From Eriocheir sinensis (Eukaryota; Arthropoda; Malacostraca; Decapoda; Varunidae), in assembly GCF_024679095.1 (NCBI RefSeq), contig NW_026111654.1, positions 404,492-468,491 on the forward strand: DNA of 64,000 nt. The letters are read 5' to 3'. Position numbers and translations under genes: made by a program. Shown one piece after another: positions 8,405 through 19,179 of this stretch (within the stretch, counting starts at the first letter, position 1; each line of letters opens with the position of its first letter). The notes beneath the pieces are model-generated. The model was given only the letters and a program-made list of their open reading frames with translations, was not told the origin of the DNA and searched no databases.

Positions 8405-8935
8405 ATGGCCCCCGGACTTCCTCGTCCAGCCCGCCTCCGCAATTTAGAGTTTGATAGGGCGCTTTGGAACTGTATAACGATGGTGAACTTGTCAAGACAT
8501 ACATATTAGACCGTGCAGGAATGGAGTATGTGACTGATTTGGTGAGAATAGAGCTACAAGATCCAGTTCAAAGGGAGCATTCCCTCACCCCGGGGTTGAA
8601 AGTGATTTTGACTTAAAGGTACTTGGCTACAGGAAAAATGCTGCAGTGTTCAAGTGATGAGTTAGGGGGTAAGCCAGAGTAGTGTAAGCAGGGTGATTGT
8701 GGAAACTCTGGCCGCCCTCAGTGACCCGTAGGTAGTCGGGAGGTTTATCCAGTCTCCCCTTGATATGGTGGAGGTCCGTGTAAAGCAAGCAGAATTCTAC
8801 CAACTTGCCGGTGTTGTGGGAGTGATAGACTGCACCCATGTGAAAATAATGGCACCAAAGGAAAACGATGTAGTTTATGTCAACAGAAAAAAATAATAAA
8901 CATAGCTTGAACATACAATTAGTGTTTGATGCCTT
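8405..8935 (+). pseudogene. PIF/Harbinger (HARBI1-like) transposase, N-terminal and first catalytic part
   Basis: From the ATG at 8405 the reading MAPGLPRPARLRNLEFD is followed, after a frameshift near 8470, by YNDGELVKTYILDRAGMEYV and LTPGLKVILTLKVLGY. After another break near 8655 comes LGVSQSSVSRVIVETLAALS, which is the HTH region seen in PIF/Harbinger transposases. The catalytic start is VVGVIDCTHVKIMAPKEND near 8815-8872, with the first catalytic Asp in IDCTHV. It ends at SLNIQLVFDA with a stop just before. I cannot find the second Asp or the Glu downstream, so the rest is deleted or beyond recognition. The gene is dead. Confidence 0.7.
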
Positions 8936-9382
8936 TGTTATTGATTAAAATGTGATATATTCGAGTTAAGGAAAACAAAACATGGGAAAAAAACTTTTAT
9001 TTGTAGCAGAAAGGTACACACATGCAAATGAAAAAGATGACATTAAAATTGCATTAAAATGTCATTTAGAATATGATTTATAATTATTGCTGCCGGTTAT
9101 TCATATTGAGATAATGGTGGTAAGAAAGCTTGTTAGAGACGTCTGCCAGTGTGAGGGAGGAGGAACGAAAGGTCGAGGTGACCACATCGCGAACATCATG
9201 ACTTATGAGTGAAGTAAAACGAGGTTACTTGGTTTCTGTTTACAAAGTTCCAAGTGGAAAAACAACTTTATTGTGAATTCAGTGTATACTTTTCTGGAGT
9301 ATTGTGTTTACTGAGTGAATTGGTGACCAATCTGTTGCTATTTGTGTCTTGCTTGAGGATATTCATCATTGGATTCAAAACT

Positions 9383-9999
9383 ATGGTATTAATGTGCAAT
9401 AATCATCATAACAAAATACGTAGTAATTAATTATATATGTCAACCTATTTATTTTCATGAGATCATGGTATGACCACTGAAAAACATAGCTTTTTATCTT
9501 GGCTCCATTACAAATTCAGTATATAATTACTCTATTAGTGGACTCTAGTTTTCAGCATCTTTTATTATTATGCCAATATTCTAAGCACTCAGCTTGCAAA
9601 GATGCTTAGGTTTATGTTGTCAGTTTGGGTCGGACTTATGTGAACACTTTACCAAGTGACCTAAGATTACTCAATGCTCGCAAAGCTATGGTATTAACGT
9701 GCAATGGTCATCATACCAAAATACGTAGTAATTAATTATATATGTCAACCTAATTATTTTCATGAGATCATGGTATGACCGCTGAAAACATAGCTTTTTT
9801 TTATCTTAGCTCCATTACAAATTCAGTATATAATTATTCATATATTCAATAAAGTAGTGGAATCCAGTTTTCAGCATCTTTTATTATTATGCCAATATTT
9901 TAAACACTCAGCTTGCAAACACGCTTAGGTTTATGTTGTCAGCTTGGGTCGGACTTAGGTGAACACTTTACCAAGTGACCTAAGATTACTCAATGCTAC
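9383..9999. repeat. Two-copy tandem duplication, about 305-bp unit
   Basis: The segment beginning CTATGGTATTAATGTGCAAT near 9382 is repeated near 9687 (CTATGGTATTAACGTGCAAT). GTAGTAATTAATTATATATG recurs with a spacing of about 305, and both copies end at TACCAAGTGACCTAAGATTA. It lies inside the Harbinger element and is non-coding. Confidence 0.85.
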
Positions 10000-10153
10000 C
10001 ATATAGGTATACTACGTCTTTGATTGTGAATTCATCAGAGAGCACTGGAGAGCAGCATGAGTCTAATTAGGTGCTAATGAATATCCTGCCTGCATCACAG
10101 ATTACATAAAATGCAAATATGATCAGTGCCTAAAGGTGTTATAAGCTAATGAT

Positions 10154-10283
<130 letters not shown>

Positions 10284-10449
10284 TGTCTGCCCTAATGTCC
10301 CTCCCACTTTTGAAGGCCAAATGACGCCCCTGATTGTAACAACGCATCTTGTAACACCCATGACTGGGTGCCGGTGCAAATCTCATTTAACACCGAGAAA
10401 TTAATTTAGGCTCTAGGGAACTCGGAAAAATCCAAGTTAGAGAGTGCTG

Positions 10450-10512
10450 GCTGTGGAGATTGAACCAGTGACCTTCGACATACAAAGCCATGTCTGTCAG
10501 TCGAGCCAATAA
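10450..10512 (-). mobile_element. Second tRNA-like SINE head beside SINE A
   Basis: On the - strand, TTGGCTCGACTGACAG near 10512-10497 resembles an A box, and GGTTCAATCTCC near 10464-10453 a B box, spaced as in a tRNA. It follows directly downstream of the SINE A body. It may be a separate truncated SINE, or the SINE A family may be dimeric with two tRNA-like heads. Confidence 0.5.
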
Positions 10513-10513
10513 A

Positions 10514-10793
10514 GGTAAAGGTAAAGTTGGGGCATACGCTATAGCAGCGCGTGGCCTCGGTGCTCATCTCCGTAACATTGGGCCTTGAGCCTGTGGTGAG
10601 AGGGAGCCCATTACCCCGGGACACAGGGCCAGTGTGACATCCGGGCTACCACAGTTTCCCCAGGTAGTCATTTATCGACCAGCCCGAGAGGGAGGATGAT
10701 CAGCTGGGTGAGCTGCACGCCGACTGCCCAGGCCGGGATTCGAACCCGGGCCCGCGTAGAAGCCAGGCATGCTGACCACTAGACCACGGAGGC
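10514..10793 (-). mobile_element. tRNA-derived SINE, family A, longer copy
   Basis: The - strand head begins GCCTCCGTGGTCTAGTGGTC at 10793-10774. The A box is TGGTCTAGTGG and the B box is GGTTCGAATCC at about 10746-10736. The body GGCAGTCGGCGTGCAG is shared with the copy at 1-128 and continues through CCCGGGGTAATGGGCTCCC to ACCTTTACCTTTA, a short repeat tail at about 10526-10514. The complete tRNA-like head with both boxes makes this the better copy of the family. Confidence 0.85.
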
Positions 10794-11021
10794 GTATTGG
10801 AGCCCAATCTCAAGTGAACCCACTCACAATGGCACACAATTTTTTTTCCGGTAAATTTTGTGCTTTGAATGAATTTGCTAATCATTTCTGTCGAAAAACA
10901 GCACAAATTATTTTTCACCCCTTCCACCCTAACCTCCTCAGTAATAAAAAAAAAAAGTGACAAAATCATAGCCTTGAGGCAGTAATATTCAGCCCCAGCA
11001 TCAAAAAATTATACTGCTGCC

Positions 11022-11384
11022 CTATGAAAGGCATCTCTTAACTCCGATGAAGTAGGTGGTGACTGGTGGAGCAGCTTCATTGTCATCCCTTGCAGTGGCA
11101 GGTGTCATTGGGCCAGCAGATGATGAAACAGTGGCTGGTGTCATAGGGCCAGCAGATGATGAAGCAGTGGCTGGTGTCATTGGGCCAGCAGATGATGAAG
11201 CAGTGGCTGGTGTCATAGGGCCAGCAGATGATGAAACAGTGGCTGGTGTCATAGGGCCAGCAGATGATGAAGCAGTGGCTGGTGTCATAGGGCCAGCAGA
11301 TATTGAAGCAGTGGCTGTTGCCGGAGCAGCTAATGGTATCTTTTCCACAAGTAATGAACAATGTGCTGGGATGGTCTCTAGCAA
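11022..11384 (-). CDS. Harbinger Myb/SANT protein, C-terminal exon with 12-residue repeats
   Basis: An open frame on - from 11384 to the stop at 11022. It encodes about six repeats of the 12-residue unit ASSSAGPMTPAT, with Ala/Val and Ser/Ile variants, then TARDDNEAAPPVTTYFIGVK near the C-terminus. The repeats come from a 36-bp tandem array at about 11087-11315, so the frame is kept whatever the copy number. A Ser/Thr/Pro/Ala-rich low-complexity tail is plausible for the nuclear DNA-binding partner of the Harbinger transposase. Assignment to the same gene as 12110-12300 and 14791-15098 rests on order and strand only; splice junctions were not proven. Confidence 0.45.
   Translation of the reverse strand: MLETIPAHCSLLVEKIPLAAPATATASISAGPMTPATASSSAGPMTPATVSSSAGPMTPATASSSAGPMTPATASSSAGPMTPATVSSSAGPMTPATARDDNEAAPPVTTYFIGVKRCLS
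11087..11315. repeat. 36-bp tandem repeat (minisatellite), about six copies
   Basis: The unit reads GTGGCTGGTGTCATAGGGCC followed by AGCAGATGATGAAGCA. Copies differ mainly at T/A in CATTGGG versus CATAGGG and at GAAGCA versus GAAACA. The unit is a multiple of three, so open frames on both strands pass through it. Confidence 0.95.
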
Positions 11385-11454
11385 TACTGATAAAGTGTGT
11401 ATCTACAAAGAATATGAATTTAAGGGTAATTAATACATTGGTTTAATAAGAATA

Positions 11455-12050
11455 TAAAAGTTTTTGCCAAAAACATACAGGCCAGTCAATATTTCACTGC
11501 TGCTTGACTGTTGCTGCTGTCCTATCCCTAGCACATCATGTCAATGCTGAATGGCTCTGGTACCCCTTTAAATACATGAGACGAGCAGCCTATGATGTCA
11601 TACACCAGTATATCTACCACAGTTAATGCCATAGTTATATAGGCAGGCGCCTGCGTATCTGTGGTGCCACACGTGTGGGCACTCAGGTGCTGGGGAAAAT
11701 GTCATTGTCATGAAGGGGCAGGGTAAACCAGTGTATGCTGTGAGGCCTTGGTGGAAGTTCCTGCCTGAACTGTGCAGCTAATCCCCATACAGTGAGGGCC
11801 TTTTACTCCCTCAGGGCTGTGCAGCTGAGAGAGTGGTGTACATGAGTGTGAGTGTGAGTAAGTGCCTGTCTTGGCTAAAACCCTTCACTGGGGAAGACAA
11901 CCAAGGTATTTAGATAGATTGATAGTCATTGACAGATGAACATTAAAAAAAATTCTATATCAAATATGCAGTTCACTGCTATGAACTTATTAACTTTAAG
12001 CTGAAATAAAGGCATTGTGGCCAGTATAGCTGCATTCTGTGAGCACATAA
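11455..12050. other. Gap without a recognised gene
   Basis: Internal Harbinger sequence. A GC-rich patch at 11640-11860 reads like part of a dispersed repeat (for example GGTGCCACACGTGTGGGCAC), but I have no second copy in this window to confirm it. No ORF is worth reporting. Confidence 0.4.
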
Positions 12051-12109
12051 AAAACTAACTAATATAAGTTTTACATTTAAAGACATAACAACTAAAAAAA
12101 TTTACCAGT

Positions 12110-12300
12110 CTGTTGCTGCTCATTCTTGCACTTGGCAATGCAAGGCTTTGATTTTGTTGTACGTTGTACCAATGCCTCTCACAGTCATCCTGCGTACGGG
12201 GGTCCACTCCCAGGAAGGCACTGTCAGGGTATAAATGTGAAGCAAGTTTCTTAATCGTTTCACTATGGCATGCTTTTATTTTCCATAACTTCTCCAATAA
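12110..12300 (-). CDS. Harbinger Myb/SANT protein, probable middle exon
   Basis: On - the frame encodes KKLASHLYPDSAFLGVDPRT followed by QDDCERHWYNVQQ. The pattern Thr-x-x-Asp/Glu-x-x-x-x-x-Trp near the end matches the third helix of Myb/SANT-like domains of the PF13873 type, which the upstream exon (14791-15098) lacks. The pair therefore completes one domain split by an intron. The exact acceptor is uncertain: an in-frame stop precedes the first ATG at 12303, and an AG lies inside the first codons. Confidence 0.5.
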
Positions 12301-12469
12301 CATTTAATACATGCTGTGATGGAAAGCTAAATCAGTACCAATATTTTATTTACATGCATCATAAGACATTAACTTTTTAGTTATGAACATGGCCATAAAT
12401 ACTACTTTTCATTACCTACTTTTCTAAAATGTTTTTCTCTAAGTAGGAGGATATTACACAATACAGCTA

Positions 12470-14780
12470 TACAAAAATTCAAAGCATTAATCTTAATTCC
12501 ATTCTTTTGAGTACTTCTAACCTAACATTATATCACCAGAAACTGTTTGACCAATGCTATCAAAATAATATTTTAATCTTACTTTACCATTCTCATCAAA
12601 TCTACCTATTCCGATATAGTCTTAACATAAAATATTTGTAAAAGTTGAGAGCCTGGCATGCCCAACCCACCCACCCCCCAAAAAAAATCTAAATAAGGAA
12701 TAAATAAAATAACAGGTATATATGACTTGACTCTCTTATACTAACCCCCTTTCCACACTAACAAACTTTGGGACCTAACATGTTAGGTTAGGACGTGTTT
12801 GGTAGGACATGTTTAGAAGGAGTTTGTTTAGTTATGTTAGATTTTTGAGGGAGTGGTGGTTGCAGCAGAAATGTTCATGATGATGCTATTCACATGGAGC
12901 AGTAGGAAAAAGTATGTCCTGTTTGGAAACTCAGTGGTTGTGTTTGTATACAAAAATACCCATTTGACGAGGTTAGGTTAGTTTGCAAGTTACTTGAATC
13001 ATGGATATGTGAATATGTAACAAAAAAATAAAAGCGTTAACCTTAATTTCATTATCTTGAGTATATTCCAATCTAACATTATATCACCATAATCTGTTTG
13101 GCCAATGCTATAAATATACTATTTTAATCTTACTTTACCGTTCTCACGAAACCTACCTATTCCCATATAGTCTTGACATAAAGTAATTGTAAAAGTGTCC
13201 ATAGTCTGGCATGCCTAGCATCCCCCCCCAATAAAAATAAATAATAAACAAATAAAAATAAATAAAGAATAAAAAAAGGGCAAATATGCCTTAACTATCT
13301 ATACCAACCCCCTCTTCCTCCCCAACAAACCTGGCATGTTAAGTTAGGATGTGTTCGGTAGGACGGGGCAGGTTTGGCACTTGGGGACCTACCATGTTAG
13401 GTTAGGATGTGTCAGGTAGGACAGGTTTAGCAGGAGTTGGTTTAGTTATGTTAGATTGTTGAGGGAGTGGGGGTTGCAGCAGAAATGGTCATGATGATGC
13501 TATTCATGTGAAGCAGTAGGAAAAAGTATGTTCTGTTTGGAAACTCTGTGGTTGTGTTTGTAGACAAAAATACCCATTTGACGAGGTTAGGTTAGTTTGC
13601 AAGTTACTTGAATCATGAATATGTGAATATGTAACAAAAATATAAAAGCATTAACCTTAATTTCATTATCTTGAATACATTCCAATCTAACATTATATCA
13701 ACATAATCTGTTTGACCAATGCTATAAATATACTATTTTAATCTTACTTTACCATTCTCACAAAACCTACCCATTCCCATATAGTCTTGACATAAAGTAC
13801 TTATAAAAGTGTCCATAGTCTGGCATGCCTAGCATCCCCCCAATAAAAAATAGTAAACAAATAAAATAAATAAAGAATGAAAACAGGGCAATATGCCATA
13901 ACTATCTATATAACCCCTCTTCCCCCCCAACAAACTTGGCATGTTAAGGTAGGATGTGTTCGGTAGGACAGGGCAGGTTTGGCATGGTTACATAAGAACA
14001 TAAGAACATAAGAACGCAGGAGTCTGCAAGAGGCCGGTAGGCCTGTACGAGGCAGCTCCTTTGACCCTAAGCTCCCGTGTATCTAACCCCACCTATTATC
14101 GCTGTCCATGAATTTATCTAGTCTATTTTTGAATGTGACAATTGTATTGACACTCACCACATGACTGCTAAGCCTATTCCACTCATCCACCACCCTGTTA
14201 GTAAACCAATTTTTGCCTATGTCCCTGTTGAATCTGAATTTATCCAGTTTAAACCCGTTACTTCGTGTCCTACCCGGTTCTCTTACCAACAAAACCTTAT
14301 GAATGTCTCCCTTATTAAAGCCCTTCATCCATTTATAAACCTCGATCATGTCTCCACGCACCCTTCGCCTTTCTAGAGAATGCAAGTTTAACTGTTTGAG
14401 TCTTTCCTCGTATGGCAAGTTTCTCAACCCCTGAATCATCTTAGTCATCCTCCTCTGCACCGATTCTAACATTTTGATATCCATTCTATAGTAGGGTGAC
14501 CAGAACTGAACCGCATAGTCAAGATGAGGTCTAACTAATGCTAAATATAGTTTGAGGAAGACCTCGGGGCTTCTGTTGCTTACGCTCCTTGAAATAGGTT
14601 TAGTTATGTTAGGTTGTTGAGGGAGAGGGGGTTGTGGCAGAAATGGTCATAATGAAACTATTCAGATACAGAATGAAAAGGTATGTTCTGTTTGGAAGGT
14701 CAGTGGTTGTGTTATTATGCAAAAAATACCCAATTGATTAGGTTAGGTTAGTTTGTAAGCTGATTGAACCATGAATATGT
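12470..14780. repeat. Three-copy tandem repeat, about 0.6-kb unit, in the Myb gene intron
   Basis: GGTTAGGTTAGTTTG marks corresponding points at 12971, 13585 and 14741. Shared text includes TTAACCTTAATTTCATTATC, TTTAATCTTACTTTACC, GTCTGGCATGCC and TTGAGGGAGTGG. The first two copies are 614 bp apart. The third is interrupted by a LINE (13986-14592) and is about 60 bp shorter once that is removed. The unit contains many TTAGGTTAGG-type motifs and has no coding content. Confidence 0.8.
13986..14592 (-). mobile_element. LINE group A, 5'-truncated copy
   Basis: A non-LTR retrotransposon 3' end on -, truncated at about 14592. It encodes the C-terminal RT thumb region, ending in an open frame at 14484-14083 with RRMTKMIQGLRNLPYEERL and RVVDEWNRLSSHVV. 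The 3' UTR ends in a tandem TTCTTATG tail (14008-13986), typical of LINEs that end in short repeats rather than poly(A). It lies in the third copy of the 0.6-kb intron repeat. A second copy is at 24440-25247 on +. Group: jockey/CR1-like by the WNxLSxxVV...FKxRLDKF ending. Confidence 0.85.
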
Positions 14781-14790
14781 GATTACCAAC

Positions 14791-15098
14791 CTTGTTACAG
14801 CTTCTGCCACTTCAGTCCACGCTCTCTTCTTATCCTCAGGGGTGATACTCTTCCCATAACACCCTCTGATTATACGTATTTTTTCTTGAATTTGATGTAA
14901 GAAGACCGTTTCATCTGGCGACCAATTAAACTTACTCCTTTTCTGCGCTGGTTCTCCGGCCCGTAGATCATTGGGGCAGATGACGTGGTTATGGTGCGGT
15001 AATTTCAGCAGAGCAAGTCGTGACGCAGGCGGGGAGATAAGGGTATTGACGAGTGACGGAATAAAAACAGCCTTTGAGGCTGCTTCTACCTGCCACAA
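14791..15098 (-). CDS. Harbinger Myb/SANT-like DNA-binding protein, first exon
   Basis: From the ATG at 15098 on - the frame encodes about 50 residues ending PNDLRAGEPAQKRSK and then the first two helices of a Myb/SANT-like domain: FNWSPDETVFLHQIQEKIRI, then a loop (GCYGKSITPEDKK) and RAWTEVAEAVTR. A GT donor follows at 14790-14789. PIF/Harbinger elements usually carry a Myb-like gene opposite the transposase; its product binds the element ends and brings in the transposase. The frame here is clean. The third helix appears to lie about 2.5 kb away at 12110-12300. Confidence 0.65.
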
Positions 15099-15404
15099 AA
15101 CTCAGTATTTTCTTGTGTTTGCCATTTATTATGTTTCTGTTGTACATTTATACATCTTTTCTTTATTTTTCTTTTGAAATATATACTTAATTCATGTCGG
15201 ATGTTTACGTTTTGCACGGAGGCGTCCTTAGCAACGAGCCCGCCATAAAGAAGAAGAAGAAGAAGATAATAGTAGCCAGGGATTTGCTAATACTTACACT
15301 CAAAGTTGACGAGGATAGCTTTTACTCTTAATAATTTGAAACTATTAACTTTGATAGTAACTTTAAGAGTAAAAGTTAATAGCTCTCTAGGATACGGGCC
15401 CTGG

Positions 15405-15904
15405 AGACTCGCCATGCGGACTCGGAGACGGACAAAGCCGCCCTTCTCGTCGTCTGGTGGTAGAAGAGGCACCGCTGTGCCGAGTCTGTGGCAGCACGGA
15501 ACACATCTGCTGGAAAATAGTGGCGTAAACACACCCTCCAGCTATTAACACCGGGGGTACACGAGTTTCCTATTACATTTTTATGATGACTATGGAGTGC
15601 GTATTCATCACATTTATTTCGGCTGTGCACTCGTTCGTTATGGAGCAAAGAGGGCATCATCATACTCCTATACTCCATCTTCACTGTTGCTTTCGGAGAA
15701 CTTACCGCCGAAAACGTTACCAATAAACTAAGACTGTGCTTTATAAATCCCAAAGCGACACAATGCAGCCCTCGAAGGCTGAGTGATACGGATATTGTAC
15801 ACGTTTCTTTTCTGTACCGTTCCAAGTCACATCGGGTCACATTACCAAACGGCTCGGGCTCCCGCCACGACTATTTCCCAAGGCCACAGGGGAAATTAAC
15901 CAGG
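15405..15904. other. Unique stretch without a supported gene
   Basis: Sequence to the right of the Harbinger end. A 154-codon ORF runs on - (15840-15376) but crosses the transposon end and shows no domain. I see nothing else here. Confidence 0.5.
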
Positions 15905-16045
15905 TTTTCATGGGTGATTTCCCCGTTCATGATGCAGAAATCGCGTCAAACAATCTCCAGGATTACAAAACTGACCATAGAAACCCCAGCAACTTACACG
16001 AGAAGCTTTTCAAACAGGGGAACGGAGGGGCCGAGACGCTTAGAT
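15905..16045 (+). repeat. Dispersed repeat fragment shared with 44055-44165
   Basis: TTTCATGGGTGATTTCC, AATCGCGTCAAACAATC, GGATTACAAAAC, AGCTTTTC and CAAACAGGGGAACGGAGGGG, then GCCGAGACGCT, match in order a diverged copy at 44055-44165. The function is unknown. Elsewhere this repeat borders the 69-bp minisatellite. Confidence 0.6.
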
Positions 16046-16242
16046 ATATGGGCTGTTATGTATTGCCTGGGGGTCGGGGTGGCGGGCTCCTCCCTTCTCC
16101 TGTGCTGTGTACTTTTGCAACAATTAACCAGCAGCAATCAACCAAGCGAGGACGCCATAACTGCCAGATGCTGCCCGGGACAACACTGCCACCTGGCGTT
16201 CAAAATGGCTGGTTGCCTGCTTTGTGTGTGTGTGTTCCCCGT

Positions 16243-16842
16243 CTGCTGCCGCGTGTTGCCGTGTATTGCGTTCCCGTGTATTGCCGCGTGTTGCCGTGTG
16301 TTGTGTTCCCGTGTGTTGCCGCGTGTTGCCGTGTGTTGTGTTCCCGCGTGTTGCCGTGTGTTGTGTTCCCGCGTGTTGCCGTGTGTTGTGTTCCCGCGTG
16401 TTGCCGTGTGTTGTGTTCCCGTGTGTTGCCGTGTGTTGCCGTGTGTTGTGTTCCCGCGTGTTGCCGTGTGTTGTGTTCCCGTGTGTTGCCGTGTGTTGTG
16501 TTCCCGTGTGTTGCCGTGTGTTGTGTTCCCGTGTGTTGCCGTGTGTTGTGTTCCCGTGTGTTGCCGCGTGTTGCCGTGTGTTGTGTTCCCGTGTTTCCGC
16601 GTGTTGCCGTGTGTTGTGTTTCCGTGTGTTGCCGCGTGTTGCCGTGTGTTGTGTTCCCGTGTGTTGCCTCGTGTTGCCGTGTGTTGTGTTCCCGTGTGTT
16701 GCCGCGTGTTGCCGTGTGCTGTGTTCTCGTGTGTTGCCGCGTGTTGCCGTGTGCTGTGTTCCCGTGTGTTGCCGCGTGTTGCCGTGTTGTGTTGCCGCGT
16801 GTTGCCGTGTGTTGTGTTCCCGTGTGTTGCCGTGTTGCCCGG
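16243..16842. repeat. 25-bp GC-rich minisatellite, adenine-free on +
   Basis: Units such as GTGTTCCCGCGTGTTGCCGT and variants are repeated about 22 times. Many are 25 bp, some lengthened by an extra GTTGCCGC block. From 16281 to 16842 the + strand contains no A at all. Stop codons therefore cannot occur in any of the six frames (TAA, TAG and TGA all need A on +, and the complement has no T). The long cysteine/valine-rich and His/Thr-rich ORFs here are an artefact of composition. Confidence 0.95.
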
Positions 16843-17076
16843 ACGAGACACGAGGACACGAGGACACGGGGTGGAGGAGGAGGAAGAGAGACGGAGCGAG
16901 GGAAGGAGGAGGACGAGGAGGGGGAAGCGAGGCGGAGGTGTAAGGGAAGAGTAGGAGAGAGGAAGAGGAAGGGAAGCAGGAGTGGGTGGAGTGTTTGTGG
17001 AGTTGATGAGTGGGAGTAAAACTTGACTGGTATGTTTAGCAAGTACTGAAGACAACTTACAGGAGGGAAACTATGC

Positions 17077-17107
<31 letters not shown>

Positions 17108-17186
17108 GGGAGTCCTTCAGCAGCAACACGCCCCGGGGAAGGCAAGGAAGAGGACGGGCCGAGGAGGACGAGAACACACGTGAGTA

Positions 17187-17217
<31 letters not shown>

Positions 17218-17312
17218 TTGTGTGTGATTTACTATATGATTGCGTGTGTATTCGTGTGTGATTTGGTGTTTTGATTTTGTAACTCATCGTCGTAACCATT
17301 TTTTTTCTATTA

Positions 17313-17373
<61 letters not shown>

Positions 17374-17600
17374 GGGGGGGGGTGAGAGGGGGTGGCGCAC
17401 CTCCCCAGGCAACGCTCAGTAGCAGGCTAATGGTACTCGTGGACCTTATCATCCCTTCCGAGCCAGTGAATTCGAATGATTTATTTGTTTATTCATTTGT
17501 CTACAACTTCCACCGATGGACGGGCGACGTGTCAGCGGGCTGGCTGTGTCTGTGTCGTTTATATATTGGCAATGTCAGTGGTGCTGTTCACTAACTGAGT
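16843..17600. repeat. GA-rich stretch with three GT microsatellites
   Basis: Purine-rich GAGGAGG sequence at 16860-16980 is followed by GT tracts at 17073-17101, 17190-17218 and 17317-17354. The last runs into GA then poly-G (17354-17382). No gene is seen in the remainder. Confidence 0.9.
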
Positions 17601-18261
17601 ATTTTGTTGTTTAGGAACTGTTATGCTTTGCTGTATAGTGACAACCTGGTCGCCTCGTTTGCTAGAGGCTGTTATTCTTAAAGCCTCTTTTGCTTACTAA
17701 CTATATTTTTGTTAAAGAGCTATTTTAAACTGCTGTATAGTAACAACCTGGTCGCCTCGTTAACTAGGCTATTATTCTTAAAGCCTCTTCTGCTTACTAA
17801 CTATATTTTTGTTAAAGAGCTGTTTTAAACTGCTGTACAGTAACAACCTGGTCGCCTCGTTCACTAGGCTATTATTCTTAAAGTCTCTTCTGCTTACTAA
17901 CTATATTGTTGTTAAAGAACTGTTTTAACCTCTGCTGTACATTAACAACCTGGTCGCCTCGTATACTAGGCTATTATTCTTAAAGTCTCTTCTGCTTACT
18001 AACTATATTGTTGTTAAAGAACTGTTTTAACCTCTGCTGTACATTAACAACCTGGTCCCCTCGTATACTAGGCTATTATTCTTAAAGTCTCTTCTGCTTA
18101 CTAACTATATTGTTGTTAAAGAACTGTTTTAGCCTCTGCTGTACATTAATAACCTGGTCCCCTCGTATACTAGGCTATTATTCTTAAACCCTCTTCTGCT
18201 TACTACGGTAACTATATTGTTGTTAAAGAACTATTATAAACTCTGCTGTATAGTAACAACC
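17595..18261 (+). repeat. 102-bp tandem array, left part
   Basis: ACAACCTGGTCGCCTCG recurs at 17641, 17743, 17843, 17945, 18047 and 18149 (spacing 100-102), with a last partial copy at 18255. Each unit also has GGCTATTATTCTTAAAG and CTTCTGCTTACTAACTATAT. The array stops abruptly at 18261, where a Tc1/mariner-type element begins, and resumes at 22432. Confidence 0.95.
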
Positions 18262-18591
18262 TATTATCCATATCAGACCGTTTTTAGCAAAGATCTTTCA
18301 AACGAAGACTCGGATCAGCATGGTGCTGTGGCACAGATTGCTTCACACACTCCGCTAATTTTTGACGCTATTGTGCAATGCCAGATGCGGTTAATTATGG
18401 CGTTTACTCCTGACTGTGATGGCAAAACCTGCGTGAGCCACTTACACATTCGGACAGGTGAGGCGTGACGTATTTGTAACGTGTATCCACCACCTTCCTC
18501 CACCCCTGGCTGCCCCTACTCCCATCCCTCCCTTTCTCTCCCTCCTACCCTCCCCCGCACTCTCTCTCCCCCCGCTCTCTTTCTCCCCCAT

Positions 18592-18594
<3 letters not shown>

Positions 18595-18676
<82 letters not shown>
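18595..18676. repeat. (TC)n(GT)n compound microsatellite
   Basis: About 49 bp of TC followed by about 32 bp of GT, just inside the left inverted repeat of the transposon. Confidence 0.97.
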
Positions 18677-18680
<4 letters not shown>

Positions 18681-19179
18681 GAGTTGTGAAGCTATGCACA
18701 CATATGACTTGTCTATAATGGTGGATAACTCGAAAGTATATGCTAAGTATGGTAGGGTGTTTTAAGCACACGACCCTGATTCCTGTTCCAACGTAACTGG
18801 ATGTTGCTTAAGTGCTGTGTGAGGTTTGTTTGGCAATTATAAAACCATTGAAAGGTGTTCGAGTACATGGCCCTCCTTCCCACAGGTTACGTTGAGCGTA
18901 TGATGGGATAGCTGACGCTTGATCATTTATAGGAAATCACGTAAGAGACGGAAAGGAATAAAGGTGGAATTGAAGCGGGAAATCATTGCAGAGTAAAAAC
19001 GTGAAACGAAATTGGAGAAATATATGAATAATTTATTCTGATTTTAGGAAAAGACTGCCATACGATATGGGTTCATGTAGATATGTTAAAAAGTCATAGC
19101 ATACAAAAATGGAGAGCGAGTATATAAATGATGGATTAATAATGTAAATAACTGACCACATATGTTACTTTAATATTCA

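Noticed and set aside
15376..15840. 154-codon ORF on -
   Set aside because: It crosses the Harbinger terminal repeat, has no domain I recognise and no unusual composition.
15910..17189. Overlapping ORFs of 239-369 codons on both strands
   Set aside because: The 25-bp minisatellite has no A on +, so no frame can contain a stop. This is composition, not coding.
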